From JBBQVS01 sp964250805 (GTDB lineage Bacteria; Chloroflexota; Ktedonobacteria; Ktedonobacterales; Ktedonobacteraceae): a stretch of DNA of 64,000 nucleotides. The notes under the pieces are model-generated. The model saw only the letters and a list, made by a program, of their open reading frames with translations, had not been told where the DNA came from and made no database searches. The stretch spans positions 59,181-123,180 of the forward strand of contig CAXUHG010000003.1 in the NCBI GenBank assembly GCA_964250805.1, given 5' to 3'. This document shows positions 46,094-55,672 of the stretch, in pieces (position 1 is the stretch's first letter; each line of letters begins with the position of its first letter). Made by a program: the position numbers and the translations under genes.

Positions 46094-46756
46094 ATGAGTT
46101 ATCAGGGACAAGACCCCAACCAGCAGGGGCAGAATCAAGGTTCTGGTCAATACGGTGGTTACAACCCCGTTCCTCAGCCCACCGACCCTTACAGTGGACA
46201 GCAATACGGTCAACAGGGACAGCAAGGTGGCTATAGTGGCTATGGTCAGCAAGGACAGCAAAGTTACGAACAGCCCGGTTATGGTCAACAACAAGGCTAC
46301 CAGCCACCTAATTACGGTCAACAACAACAAGGCTATCAGGCTCCCAGTTATGGACAACCTGGCTTCGGGCAGCAACAACAACAGTATGGGGCACAGGGCG
46401 CAACCTCTATGGGGTTGTCTCAAAACACTGCCGCTGGTTTGAGTTACGTGTTTACGTGGATTACTGGGCTGATTTTCTTCTTTATGGAGAAACAGAATCG
46501 TTTTGTGCGTTTCCATGCAATGCAATCAATTCTCTTCTTTGGTGGTGCAACCGTTTTGGCTGTAGTGCTTAGCGTGATCGTTGGGCTTCATCTACCCCTC
46601 GTCTCGCTCCTTGCAAGTTGTGTTTACGGCTTGCTTGGTCTCGCCATGTTTGTAGGCTGGATCATACTCATGATCAATGGCTTCCAAGGCAAATACTTCA
46701 AGCTGCCCATTATTGGTGATTATGCCGAACGTTATGCTAACCAGGGTATCCAATAA
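46094..46756 (+). CDS. DUF4870 membrane protein with QGY-rich N-terminus
   Basis: 220 residues. Residues 1-115 are almost wholly Gln, Gly, Tyr and Pro, built from repeated Y-G-Q-Q-G units. The C-terminal ~105 residues carry three or four membrane helices with the DUF4870/Tic20-like pattern (MEKQNRFVRFHAMQSILFF, INGFQGKYFKLPIIGDYAE). GAGAGGA precedes the ATG at 46094. The N-terminal region is probably cytoplasmic and disordered. The function of the family is not known. Confidence 0.8.
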   Translation: MSYQGQDPNQQGQNQGSGQYGGYNPVPQPTDPYSGQQYGQQGQQGGYSGYGQQGQQSYEQPGYGQQQGYQPPNYGQQQQGYQAPSYGQPGFGQQQQQYGAQGATSMGLSQNTAAGLSYVFTWITGLIFFFMEKQNRFVRFHAMQSILFFGGATVLAVVLSVIVGLHLPLVSLLASCVYGLLGLAMFVGWIILMINGFQGKYFKLPIIGDYAERYANQGIQ

Positions 46757-46763
46757 ATTACCC

Positions 46764-46835
46764 GTACAAGAAAAGAGAGAACACAAGGCAATTCACGCAC
46801 ATGTGAATTGCCTCGTGTTCTCTCTTTTCTTGTAC
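46764..46835. terminator. long hairpin between DUF4870 gene and 5S rRNA
   Basis: About 30-bp arms beginning GTACAAGAAAAGAGAGAACA with one mismatch and a short loop. It lies just after the DUF4870 stop and beyond the 3' end of the oppositely oriented 5S gene, so it can end both transcripts. Confidence 0.75.
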
Positions 46836-46861
46836 GCAAAAAACCGCCTATCCAAGCGGGC

Positions 46862-46982
<121 letters not shown>

Positions 46983-47016
46983 CCTGCGTAGACAGGCGGT
47001 TCTCTTGACACGATGT

Positions 47017-47045
47017 ATATTAACATAGGTGTTGCGATCTGTCAA
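47017..47045 (-). promoter_or_regulatory. promoter of the 5S rRNA gene
   Basis: On the minus strand TTGACA, a 17-bp spacer and TAATAT, about 35 bp upstream of the mature 5S start. Perfect -35 and near-consensus -10. The adjacent spacer up to 47282 otherwise shows nothing certain. Confidence 0.75.
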
Positions 47046-47282
47046 CACTTTTTTGACGTTTTTTTGAAAAGATACAAATTTCGTGAATGTTCTTTGGAAA
47101 ATGAGCTTTCTTTTGTTCAGTCATGGAAATAACTCGCTTTCTGTACTACGTTCTTACTCTTTAACACGTTGTGCTAGCGAAAAAAGGTGATTCTCTACGA
47201 AGATTGAGCGGATGTTTGCTTGCGTTCTCTTCCATATCACTAGTAAAATGAGAGGAATAACAAATACCAAAGGATAGAGAAC

Positions 47283-47927
47283 ATGTCGGATTATGCTCAG
47301 GTGCAAACGTATGCAACCTGCAACGAGCGAACATATGCAATGGTGGCCTCACACTATCGGCTCGTGCTTGAGCAACTTGGTTGCACCGATACACAGGTGC
47401 TACAGTGGCTCGATGCATTGCAATGGCCTACCTCGGAGAACGATGGCCTCGGCGATATCTACGCAGCTCCCTTTACGCTCGCTCCCATACAGGGAGAGGC
47501 GAACACCAAATCTATTTCATGTGTCGGTCTCGAAGTGTCGCTTTATACGGACGCTGCAGTTCCCAGTATGGAAGCTCTACCTACGTGGGTGGGCTTCAAT
47601 TTGCTCTTCGAGACAGAAACATTACGCGCCGATGCTACCACTCCCTATTCTGCCGAGGCTGGTACTCTCATCTGGCAGATTGTACAGACGCAGGCAGGAG
47701 CATTTCGTGAGCTAGGTGCCTATTTCACAGATGAGTGGCAGGAAAATCAAGCGTGGCGGGCGATGACCGCACGCATAGGCAATCCGTGGGCATTTGATCT
47801 CGCTATCTTTCCTCGTTCGCAAGCTGAATACTTTTCTGAGGTCCCAGCAGGCTTCAAAGGCACAGTGACCCCCCAAGGCTTTGGTTTCGCGCAGGTCAAC
47901 CGCTGGCAAAAGCTGCCTTGGGACTAG
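47283..47927 (+). CDS. hypothetical protein
   Basis: 214 residues, soluble, acidic and rich in Ala, Thr and Trp, with no membrane segment. AAAGGATAGAG precedes the ATG, so it is likely translated. I recognise no family. The balanced mix of short strands and helices (e.g. WVGFNLLFETETLRADATT) suggests a single globular domain. Downstream (47928-48175) is a spacer before the response regulator. Confidence 0.7.
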   Translation: MSDYAQVQTYATCNERTYAMVASHYRLVLEQLGCTDTQVLQWLDALQWPTSENDGLGDIYAAPFTLAPIQGEANTKSISCVGLEVSLYTDAAVPSMEALPTWVGFNLLFETETLRADATTPYSAEAGTLIWQIVQTQAGAFRELGAYFTDEWQENQAWRAMTARIGNPWAFDLAIFPRSQAEYFSEVPAGFKGTVTPQGFGFAQVNRWQKLPWD

Positions 47928-48175
47928 GAAGTGAGCTATCAAGCTGAGGTGTAAAAGCAAACTCTCAACTTCTAAGCAAACCCTAATGTTTGAAACAAGA
48001 TAGTGTGTTATGATAAGAAAGCTGAGTGGTTAGATTGTAAGAAGGCACTTCGTACTTAAAGATGCACATTTATATTAAGGTAGATGTAGTATATTCTCTT
48101 TTCCGCTTTTCATTGCTTCAGACAAACAAACTCCAAAGGCATAGTAAGCAAAGTATTTACCTGGAGGTAGTGACT

Positions 48176-48553
48176 ATGACACAACGCATTCTCGTTATTG
48201 ATGACGAGGAAAGTATCTTGGAAGTGATACAGATCGTTCTGGAGGGAGAGGGATATGAGATTCAAACCAGCATGAATAGTTCTGTACTACATCAATTTAC
48301 TTCTTTGCCTGACCTCATTCTACTTGATGTCCTACTTTCGGGAGAAGATGGGCGCGAGATATGCAGACGTATCAAAGCAGACTCATATTTACAACGCATT
48401 CCTGTTATCATGCTCTCAGCCCATTCAGATGCTAGCAAAGTAGCCGATAATAGTGGAGCCGATGCGTTCCTTGAAAAACCTTTCGATGTCGATGCTTTAA
48501 TTGAGATCGTGCAGAGGTATACGCAAGGTGTACCGGTTTCTAACCAGGAATAA
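48176..48553 (+). CDS. single-domain response regulator
   Basis: 125 residues, one receiver domain only. DDEE near residue 9, phosphoacceptor Asp in LILLDVLLSGEDG, conserved Ser in IMLSAHSD and Lys in FLEKPFD. No output domain, so it acts through partner proteins as CheY-type regulators do. GGAGGT lies 8 bp before the ATG at 48176. No histidine kinase is adjacent. The last 14 bp overlap the convergent P-loop gene. Confidence 0.9.
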   Translation: MTQRILVIDDEESILEVIQIVLEGEGYEIQTSMNSSVLHQFTSLPDLILLDVLLSGEDGREICRRIKADSYLQRIPVIMLSAHSDASKVADNSGADAFLEKPFDVDALIEIVQRYTQGVPVSNQE

Positions 48554-49085
48554 GTGTTTGCTCAAACGCACGAACATCAGCGATGGTACGACAATGCACA
48601 ACTTTCTGCGAAAATCGCACTAACGTATGTGCAACGGTAGCGCGATTGTTATAGTCGTCACCATCTGGCGGTTGCAGCGTGAAAATAGTCGAGTCCTTTT
48701 CATAGCTTTTAGATATTTGATAAAAGCGATAGAGATTCAGATAGCCAGCATGACGGTTGTTGCGAGCAAGGTCCGCCTTGATATGGCGTGTGATAACTCG
48801 CCAGCGACGAATGCGCCAAGGAAGATCGAGCCAGACGATAGTATCTGCCGCCTGTAGCAGTATATCGATCCACAAAATAAAGGCACCCTCCGTAATCCAA
48901 TCAGGTTGTGCCGCAATACGTTCAAGATCAACTAAGCGTACATCCAAAGGTCTTTTCGCACCGAATCCACCCTCGTAACCAATCTCGTCAAGGTCATAAG
49001 ATGGCACATTTAGGTGTGTACCTAATGTACGCGCAAGCGTTGTCTTACCGCTCCCCGTTCCCCCAATAATATGAATACGATGCAT
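48540..49085 (-). CDS. P-loop kinase-like protein
   Basis: 181 residues. Walker A GGTGSGKTTLA at 8-18 is followed by SYDLDEIGYEGGF and the WITEGAFILWID segment. This is the pattern of the adenylate-kinase-like 'topology modulation' P-loop proteins (FlaR-like); substrate unknown. TIVWLDLPW is the Walker B-like strand, and RRWRVITRHIK the LID-like basic patch. It overlaps the convergent response regulator at its 3' end. Confidence 0.75.
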   Translation of the reverse strand: MHRIHIIGGTGSGKTTLARTLGTHLNVPSYDLDEIGYEGGFGAKRPLDVRLVDLERIAAQPDWITEGAFILWIDILLQAADTIVWLDLPWRIRRWRVITRHIKADLARNNRHAGYLNLYRFYQISKSYEKDSTIFTLQPPDGDDYNNRATVAHTLVRFSQKVVHCRTIADVRAFEQTLIPG

Positions 49086-49107
49086 AAATGTGTTGCTCCC
49101 AAGTCCG

Positions 49108-49229
49108 GTAGGGACTGATTTATCACGTCCTAAGCGCGGTTTATCGCGCCAGTCTTATTTGTATCCAGAGATATGCGATTAAGACTGGCGCGATAAACCG
49201 CGCTTAGGACGTGATAAATCAGTCCCTAC
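49108..49229. repeat. long perfect palindrome with GTAGGGAC ends, family A
   Basis: Two 50-nt perfect arms (49108-49157 and 49180-49229) with a 22-nt centre. The ends read GTAGGGACTGATTTATCAC, nearly the same as the palindromes at 53828 and at the window's right edge. The right terminus supplies the miaA stop codon (TAG in GTAGGGAC). Confidence 0.85.
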
Positions 49230-50140
49230 AAAAATTCCTTTACGATGTTTATAGCCTCTTGAATCAATGTATCCTTGTCGCCATCGAGCCAGATAATACG
49301 TTTATCGTGACGAAACCATGTTAGTTGACGACGCGTAAAATCATGGATAGCGTACTTCAAATGTTCTACCATGTACGCTTCGCTCTCATATTCGCCACGT
49401 AGCCAACGGGCAATGAAGCGGTACTCTAGCCCCAGTGCCTCTAGCCGTTCGTGCGGAACACCAGCGGCGAGCAGATCACACACCTCTTGCACCATACCTT
49501 GCTGCATACGCTCATCTACACGTGCGTCGATACGTCGGTACAATACCTCACGAGGCCACTGAATACCTAAGAGGAGGCTGCGATAGAGCGGGTGGGCAAG
49601 GCCACGCTGCTCTGAAAACGGCTTGCCAGTGACGACGCACACCTCTAACGCGCGAATAACACGACGAGGATTGTTACGGTCAATGCTTGCGAAACTCTTG
49701 GGATCGCGCTCTTCGAGTTCTCGCAAAAGATCCGAAAGTGGACGCTGTTCGAGTTCCGCTCGTAGTTCTGGTTGAGGTGGTACCTGTGGTATATCAAGAT
49801 TATCGACAACAGACTGAATATAGTGAGGCGAGCCACCAACGAGAAAAGGGAGGTGAGAGCGTAACAGAATTGCATCAATTGCGACGATTGCATCGTGTTG
49901 AAACTGTGATACGGTATACATCGCGTCCAGTTCTACCACATCTAAAAGGAAATGTGGTACCAGTAACTGCTCCTCTAGCGAGACTTTCGCTGTACCGATG
50001 TCAAGGTGTCGGTACACCTGACGTGAGTCGGCAGAGACAATTTCGCCAGAAAAGCGTTGCGCGAGTGTAATTCCTAACGAACTCTTACCGGATGCAGTGG
50101 GACCAAGTACGACAATCAGAGGCGGTTTCTGCTGTGTCAT
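49226..50140 (-). CDS. miaA: tRNA dimethylallyltransferase
   Basis: 304 residues. Adds dimethylallyl to A37 of tRNAs reading UNN codons. Walker A GPTASGKSSL, SADSRQVYR and VGGSPHYIQSV, where most MiaA proteins have GGTG-Y, are present, and GLEYRFIARWL is the tRNA-binding part. The ATG at 50140 overlaps the stop of the kinase gene (ATGA), so they are co-translated. The C-terminus ends inside the family A palindrome. Confidence 0.95.
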   Translation of the reverse strand: MTQQKPPLIVVLGPTASGKSSLGITLAQRFSGEIVSADSRQVYRHLDIGTAKVSLEEQLLVPHFLLDVVELDAMYTVSQFQHDAIVAIDAILLRSHLPFLVGGSPHYIQSVVDNLDIPQVPPQPELRAELEQRPLSDLLRELEERDPKSFASIDRNNPRRVIRALEVCVVTGKPFSEQRGLAHPLYRSLLLGIQWPREVLYRRIDARVDERMQQGMVQEVCDLLAAGVPHERLEALGLEYRFIARWLRGEYESEAYMVEHLKYAIHDFTRRQLTWFRHDKRIIWLDGDKDTLIQEAINIVKEFL

Positions 50141-52440
50141 GGTGTTTTTTGTTGTCCATGTCGCAGTAGTTGATCGATACGTAGCACCAGACCAACGCAG
50201 ACCGCGATGCCGAGCAGAATGCCAAAGGGTGTGAAGCAACCCAGCGCGAAGCCCGACGTTAACGCAAAACCGAGAATACCGCCTACTACGACCGCCGTTC
50301 CAATCACTGCCTTACGTTGATGGTGCAACGCCCACCCTACACCGTCAAGGATATAGTCGCTCAATGCAGGAGTTGTACCTAACGTTGCGCCAAGCGCGGT
50401 GATAAACAGCAGAATGCTAAATTGCAGGGCGGGCGAGCTATTGTGTATGCCAAATTGCCAGATAATTTCCACAACAGCAAGTAGTGCTAACGCACCGCCC
50501 ATGCCAGTGCAAGCCCGATTGATCAAGTCGTGAATTGTCCATGTACGCTTCCAGTACACAATCAGTGAGCCAAGTGTAGCTGCCGGTACAATCAAAACGA
50601 GCAATAGAATAAACCAGGGACTTGGAGGCAAAGTAGTATGTACGAGCGGCGTCAGAAGCGTATAACAGAGACTTGCAACCATGAATGCAGCGACGAAGGC
50701 GAAAATATACTGCATCCATGTACGCTGTGTTGTAGTCGCAGAAAGTGGATCCCAACCTGACGAGGTAGTATTGTGAATACTTTGCAGCGTCGTTGGGTTG
50801 CCATATTTTGCTTTGTACTCGCTGTCACGGGAAGTCGCCGTTTGTGGCAGTCCCGTTGGGACCGTGTTAATCTTTGGTTGCGTCGAAACCTGTACCGCCT
50901 GCACCTGTCCCGAACTAATGGCGCGTCCCTTACCAGTAGTGGGAAGTCCACTCATCGAACCCATCGTCAGGTCATCCTCATCCTCGTCATCATCGAGGTC
51001 TGCACCTACCGTTTTTCCACTGCGCCGCTCGTTAGCGGATAGGCCAAAGTTGAGAATATCTGCCTCGACGCTCACCTCGATATCCTGCTCTTCGTCTTCG
51101 GGCGAAATCAGGATCGTACCTGCGTAATGCGTCGAGCCATGCAGTTGAGAGCTATTGATGCGAACATTGACCCGCGTACTCATACCATCGAAAAGAACTT
51201 GATCGGGCACAATCCACGGCTCCGTAGCACGAATGACACCTCGAACGTGGGTTCCTTGATTACCCGTAACAGAGAGTGTAAGCGGTGCGGAAAGTCCCTG
51301 ATATACCTCACCGAAATCGAGGTTGCGCGGTTGCACCTGCACATTCGAGCGTGGTGCGCGTGAGAACCAGCCGCGACTCGTCGTATTGGGTGGGGCAACA
51401 GTACCAGATGTCGTGTTGCGTTTCATAGGTACAACGGGGCGAATGCGCGCGTTCGGTCCCATCACGGCTCGCAGAAACTGCTCGACAGCTTCCTGTGGGT
51501 CGTCAACTGTTGTGCGAAGTTGGCGTGCGACACGCGCAAGATTATCCTCACCTAATTCGCGCAACCACGACTCGATCTCACCAGCCGCCAAATAATCGGA
51601 TGCCTCTTCAGGATGGCGGGCGCAGAGGTCCGCAAGTTCCTGTGGCGTTGTCGCCTGTTCGCCGTTATCAAAAACAAAGGTGCCAACACCAAGCAAGGCA
51701 CGGCGGAAGGTAGCGACAGTATTGTAACGGTCCTCTGGCTCAAGTGCCGTCGCCTTTTCGAGGGCACGAGCTACGCTAGGCGAGATGCGCGGATTTGTTG
51801 CACGTACATCCTTCAAACCAAAACCTGTCTCCGATAGCGTATTTGTCATGAGTTGGAAGATGGTCATTGCCAGCGAATAAATATCGGCTCGCTCATCCGT
51901 TTGCGCCTTGCCATACTGTTCCGGCGGCGCGAAACCAGGAGTACCGAGTAACTGTGTGTCCTGCCCACTAGCGGGTCGAAAGAAGCGAGCAATGCCAAAG
52001 TCGATAAGCTTGATGCGACCGGTGCGCATCAGCATAATATTGCCGGGCTTCATATCGCGGAAAATGATGGGTGGATTCTGGCTATGCAAATACTCTAATA
52101 CGTCGCAAAGTTGACGTGCCCAGCCTAACACACGGCGTTCGGGAAACGGGCCATTGTTGCGCTCAAGCATATCTTCAAGCGTCGAGCCATCCACGTACTC
52201 CATCACCATGAAGTAGCGTTGGTTCTCGGTAAAGAAGCCTGAAAACGACGGCAAATTCGGATGGTTCAAGCCCCAGAGCATCTTGGCCTCATCCTTAAAG
52301 TTCTGGATGGCCTGTTGCCGCTCATCTGCCGGCACCATTGAGAGGCTCATTTCTTTCACCGCACATATTGTCTGCCGCTTCAGGTCCCGCGCCTTATAGA
52401 CCGCACCCATCCCCCCCTGCCCAATTGTCCCCATGAGCAT
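50137..52440 (-). CDS. Ser/Thr protein kinase with Ig-like and membrane domains
   Basis: 767 residues from the first ATG. Kinase domain (~1-260) with GQGGMGAVYKA, catalytic Lys in ICAVKEM, FRDMKPGNIML, LIDFG and APPEQYG. The His of HRD is Phe. A ~120-residue region (VQPRNLDFGEVYQG) follows, resembling an Ig-like/ASPM-SPD-2 sandwich, and then four or five membrane helices. Start choice is a problem: the open frame runs ~35 codons further up and the protein-like segment HTLLHKRYML precedes the ATG, but no ATG, GTG or TTG lies in it. A G6 run upstream could hide a frameshift (see finding). Role: signalling. Confidence 0.85.
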   Translation of the reverse strand: MLMGTIGQGGMGAVYKARDLKRQTICAVKEMSLSMVPADERQQAIQNFKDEAKMLWGLNHPNLPSFSGFFTENQRYFMVMEYVDGSTLEDMLERNNGPFPERRVLGWARQLCDVLEYLHSQNPPIIFRDMKPGNIMLMRTGRIKLIDFGIARFFRPASGQDTQLLGTPGFAPPEQYGKAQTDERADIYSLAMTIFQLMTNTLSETGFGLKDVRATNPRISPSVARALEKATALEPEDRYNTVATFRRALLGVGTFVFDNGEQATTPQELADLCARHPEEASDYLAAGEIESWLRELGEDNLARVARQLRTTVDDPQEAVEQFLRAVMGPNARIRPVVPMKRNTTSGTVAPPNTTSRGWFSRAPRSNVQVQPRNLDFGEVYQGLSAPLTLSVTGNQGTHVRGVIRATEPWIVPDQVLFDGMSTRVNVRINSSQLHGSTHYAGTILISPEDEEQDIEVSVEADILNFGLSANERRSGKTVGADLDDDEDEDDLTMGSMSGLPTTGKGRAISSGQVQAVQVSTQPKINTVPTGLPQTATSRDSEYKAKYGNPTTLQSIHNTTSSGWDPLSATTTQRTWMQYIFAFVAAFMVASLCYTLLTPLVHTTLPPSPWFILLLVLIVPAATLGSLIVYWKRTWTIHDLINRACTGMGGALALLAVVEIIWQFGIHNSSPALQFSILLFITALGATLGTTPALSDYILDGVGWALHHQRKAVIGTAVVVGGILGFALTSGFALGCFTPFGILLGIAVCVGLVLRIDQLLRHGQQKTP

Positions 52441-52802
52441 ATAGCGTTTGTGGAGCAGAGTGTGACCGAGTTGCCCTGTGTGTGTGTTCGGTTGCCCGCT
52501 TAGTTGACTGATGACGACCCCCCAAATATCTCTTCTATAGCAAGTATATGCTGTCTATATGCGTATTTCAGTATAACATAAGGTCTATAGTACATACTAC
52601 CTATTTGGAACTCTTGTTCAGAATTTTAGAGTACCAGCAAAACATACATTGAAAGACGGCTCTCCCTTTATAGACGTAGAAGCCGCTCACTCTATAAAAC
52701 GGATGAATAGAAGAATACTCGCATAGTATATTTCAAAAGCAGAAAGAGCAGTGACGCTCTTTCCTTTGATATATACGTTTGTCGCTGGCGTTTAGTGGCA
52801 GT
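52441..52802. other. spacer between kinase and SDR genes
   Basis: About 360 bp. The first ~110 bp is the open N-terminal extension of the kinase frame; the rest holds a GATT/ATAA-rich stretch (probable kinase promoter) and no gene. Confidence 0.4.
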
Positions 52803-53519
52803 TTACCAGGGAATGGGCTTGCGTTGCTGAAAGAAACGCCCTGTGGGTCCATCGTCGGGCAACGTCGCCAGCCAGACAGGGGTATCGGCACCCTCTTGTG
52901 CTGTTGTCGGAGCGTATGAACCGCCCATAGAGGTTTGCACCCAGCCAGGACATGCAGCGTTCACGAGAATGTTCGTTCCCTGTAGCTCGGCTGCAAGGAG
53001 AACGGTAAGCGCGTTCAAGCTCGTTTTCGATAGGCAATAGGCAGGCCATGTTCCTCTGCGCTCTCCCAATTCCGCAAACGAGCCGAGACTCGCGGAGATA
53101 TTGACAATGCGCCCATAGCCATTACGTTTCATGAGCGGAAGAAACGCCTTGCATAGACGCCATGCACCGAATAAATTTGTCTCCAGCGTCTCTTTCGCAA
53201 TAGCCATATCCATCGTGCTTGGATGTTGGTCTCTATCAATAAGAATACCTGCGTTATTCACAAGGATGTCGAGTCTGCCAAACTCGTTTTCGACAACCTG
53301 TGCCAGTCTTGCCACGCTTGCATCATCCGTCACATCAAGCTGCTGAGCAACAACAGATTGACCTGCCATATCTAGCTCTTGCACAGCCTTCACCGCCTGT
53401 TGCATCGCTCGCGCGGTAAGAATAACTGTGATGTTCTGTGCCGTAAGTTGTTTGACGATCTCGAAGCCGATGCCTCGATGGGAACCGCTCACGAGGGCGA
53501 TTTGGGGTGTGTTAGGCAT
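52803..53519 (-). CDS. short-chain dehydrogenase/reductase
   Basis: 238 residues, classical SDR length. Nucleotide-binding SGSHRGIG near residue 11, NNAG near 87, catalytic Ser in NISASLGS, and Tyr-x-x-x-Lys as YCLSKTSL. CPGWVQTSMGG is the usual post-catalytic loop. The substrate cannot be told. A weak ribosome site precedes the ATG. Confidence 0.88.
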   Translation of the reverse strand: MPNTPQIALVSGSHRGIGFEIVKQLTAQNITVILTARAMQQAVKAVQELDMAGQSVVAQQLDVTDDASVARLAQVVENEFGRLDILVNNAGILIDRDQHPSTMDMAIAKETLETNLFGAWRLCKAFLPLMKRNGYGRIVNISASLGSFAELGERRGTWPAYCLSKTSLNALTVLLAAELQGTNILVNAACPGWVQTSMGGSYAPTTAQEGADTPVWLATLPDDGPTGRFFQQRKPIPW

Positions 53520-53590
53520 GGTTGTTTGTCCATTTCTAATATGATTGGGAGTCGGTCTTCAATTCCTTATGAACATGCTGGATCGCTCAC

Positions 53591-53679
53591 AGGGCGTTAT
53601 GAATAAAAGCCCCTACAGGGTTCAACAACATATATTTTAGGCATTGATGAACTGTAGGGGACTTTATTCATAACGCCCT
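53591..53679. repeat. palindrome between SDR and methylase genes
   Basis: 28-nt arms (AGGGCGTTATGAATAAAAG...) with one indel, about 33-nt centre. Inner ends read CCCCTAC/GTAGGGG, so it partly resembles family A palindromes in reverse orientation. Confidence 0.7.
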
Positions 53680-53827
53680 CGTGCCAATTGATCACCTTTT
53701 CGTTCAATTGATATCGTCTCAATTGTCGCTCGTATTGATTCTCGATGGTAAGGCTCTACATCTCAGTTAATGTTCGCTCTATATGAATGATGAAGACGCA
53801 TTGTGCTAGTCTGCCAGAGTTGACTCG

Positions 53828-53978
53828 ACGGTTTTCGTAGGGACTAGATTTATCGCGTCCGATGGCTCAATTTATTGAGCGAGATCCTTGTAGATCAAGT
53901 ATACAAGACGTTTGAGGCATGATCTCGCGTGATAAATCACGCAACGGACGCGATAAATCTAGTCCCTACGAAAACCGT
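53828..53978. repeat. palindromic element with family A ends
   Basis: 34-nt perfect arms (53828-53861, 53945-53978; ACGGTTTTCGTAGGGACTAG...) around an 83-nt centre that contains a second, smaller stem (GAGATC...GATCTC). Same termini as the repeat at 63969. The right end overlaps the stop codon of the methylase remnant. Confidence 0.85.
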
Positions 53979-54717
53979 TAGATGACGCTGAGTAAACTAG
54001 TATCATGCATTTCCAAAAAATCCATACGTTGTTTTTCTCGCTCACAAGTCTCATTTGCTAGTTCTACATAGCTTGGTACGATTTCGATACCAATGTAGCT
54101 TCTCTTTTCGCGGATAGCTGCTACTGCCGTTGTACCACTTCCCATGAAGCAATCAAGTACAACGTCATTCGGTGCTGTAACGAGTTTTATGATTCGTCTT
54201 GGTAGTTCTATAGGAAATTTTGCCTCGTGGTCGTTATTCGCTCGCACAGAAGGAATGTTCCATACTGCCCTTGATCCCCAGTTTCCCCACTCCTCGGAAC
54301 TGAGTTTGTTGCGATCAACCACTGTCGCGCCAGGTTTCCAGAAAAAATAGAGATACTCGAACTCATCTACCGAACGATAGGATAATGTATGCCACTTCGA
54401 GTTTTCCCAAGCAGGGTCTTTTACCCAAACACGCCGATCATAGAGATATAACCCTGCCTCTGAGTTAGCGGCTTCAACCAATCCGCCAACAAGATGTACT
54501 CTTGTCTGTGTGTTATATTTACCGCCACGAATGTTATTTCCATTAAGCCGTCGATCAATCGTCTGTTCACTACAGCCAAGTAGTTCTGCTCTTTCTCATA
54601 CTCTTTACCTACATGGTAAGGGAGCGACCAGATACTACAGGCAACGGAATTTGGCTCTATTTGTTGTAGTAGATCGCGTGCATCTCCTTGATAAATTTGA
54701 TTTGCGGCTAATAACAT
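53978..54717 (-). pseudogene. broken beta-class DNA methylase
   Basis: Two frames together read like one DNA (cytosine-N4 or adenine) methylase. The first part (to ~54560) holds the N-terminal strand and YHVGKEYEKE but with SLPY in place of the catalytic (D/S)PPY. The second part holds RIKLVTAPNDVVLDCFMGSG followed by TTAVAA (AdoMet site). They join after a 1-base deletion near NRR/QTIDRR, and a ~40-residue segment expected between the PPY motif and KYNTQTRVHLVGG is missing. It therefore appears inactivated by deletion and frameshift. No restriction partner is next to it. Alternatively a sequencing error plus divergence, but the loss of PPY argues for decay. Confidence 0.7.
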
Positions 54718-54830
54718 ATACTACCATTCCTCACTATAGGCTTTTCTATTGTAACGTATGACGAAGAGTTCCGTCCCTATTATTATAAAATAATTGAGAC
54801 GTTTACATAACAGAAGAGAGGAGAGCAACT

Positions 54831-55373
54831 ATGACAACCTATGTATCCCTATTTCGCGGTATCAATGTTGGTGGGAATCGCAAGGTGGGAATGAAAGACC
54901 TCAAGGAGATGCATGAAGCTCTGGGCTTTGAGAATGTTGTCACTTACATTCAGAGTGGAAACGTTGTGTTTACTTGGAATGGTGAAGACATAAAGCACGT
55001 TCAGCAGCGTATCGAGCAGAGCTTTGAGAAAAAGTTTGGCTTTTCCGGCGCAGTTATCGTTCGTACCTTAGACGAACTCAATAAGATTATTGAGAAGAAT
55101 CCGTTTCGGAATTCGCCTGATAAAGAGTCGAAATGGATTGTGGTGATGTTTCTTGCAACGCATCCTGATTCAACAGCGCAGGAAGCATTGCACAAAGCAT
55201 ATGCAGGACCAGAGGAAATTCTCGTACTCGGTCAAGAGGTCTATATCTACTATCCTGACGGCATTGGACGCTCCAAACTTACTAACAACTTGCTTGAGAA
55301 GAAGCTGAAAACGGTGGGCACAGCAAGAAATTTGAATACAGTTCTCAAATTACAGGAACTGATGCAATTATAG
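54831..55373 (+). CDS. DUF1697 protein
   Basis: 180 residues, full length for DUF1697. The N-terminus YVSLFRGINVGGNRKVGMKD and YIQSGNVVF are the signature blocks, and YYPDGIGRSKLTNNLLEKKL the C-terminal one. The biochemical role of the family is unknown. GAGGAGAG precedes the ATG. A hairpin terminator follows. Confidence 0.93.
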   Translation: MTTYVSLFRGINVGGNRKVGMKDLKEMHEALGFENVVTYIQSGNVVFTWNGEDIKHVQQRIEQSFEKKFGFSGAVIVRTLDELNKIIEKNPFRNSPDKESKWIVVMFLATHPDSTAQEALHKAYAGPEEILVLGQEVYIYYPDGIGRSKLTNNLLEKKLKTVGTARNLNTVLKLQELMQL

Positions 55374-55379
55374 TTTTGA

Positions 55380-55446
55380 ATACCACACAATCTCTCCCTT
55401 CACTCGCTGCCTACAGCGGCGAGTGAAGGGAGAGATTGTGTGGTAT
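55380..55446. terminator. perfect hairpin after the DUF1697 gene
   Basis: About 28-bp perfect arms (ATACCACACAATCTCTCCC...) starting 7 bp after the stop. No T run, but it fits the pattern of end-of-gene palindromes in this window. Confidence 0.6.
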
Positions 55447-55672
55447 GTATCCGCCAATCTTATTACGATAGTCCAATGGGACTTTTGGCAAGTTGAGTAT
55501 AAGAAAGCCAAAAAATACGAGAAATTATGCCTGTGCGGGTATTTATTTTAGCAAGATGACCAGGATATACATTCTCGCTATAAATAAAGAAAATTATTGC
55601 TCATAAAAAACTCCTGGAAGTCTTTCTTCTGTTTCTATGTCTAAAGGTATTCGGTGAAAGGACACAAATGTC

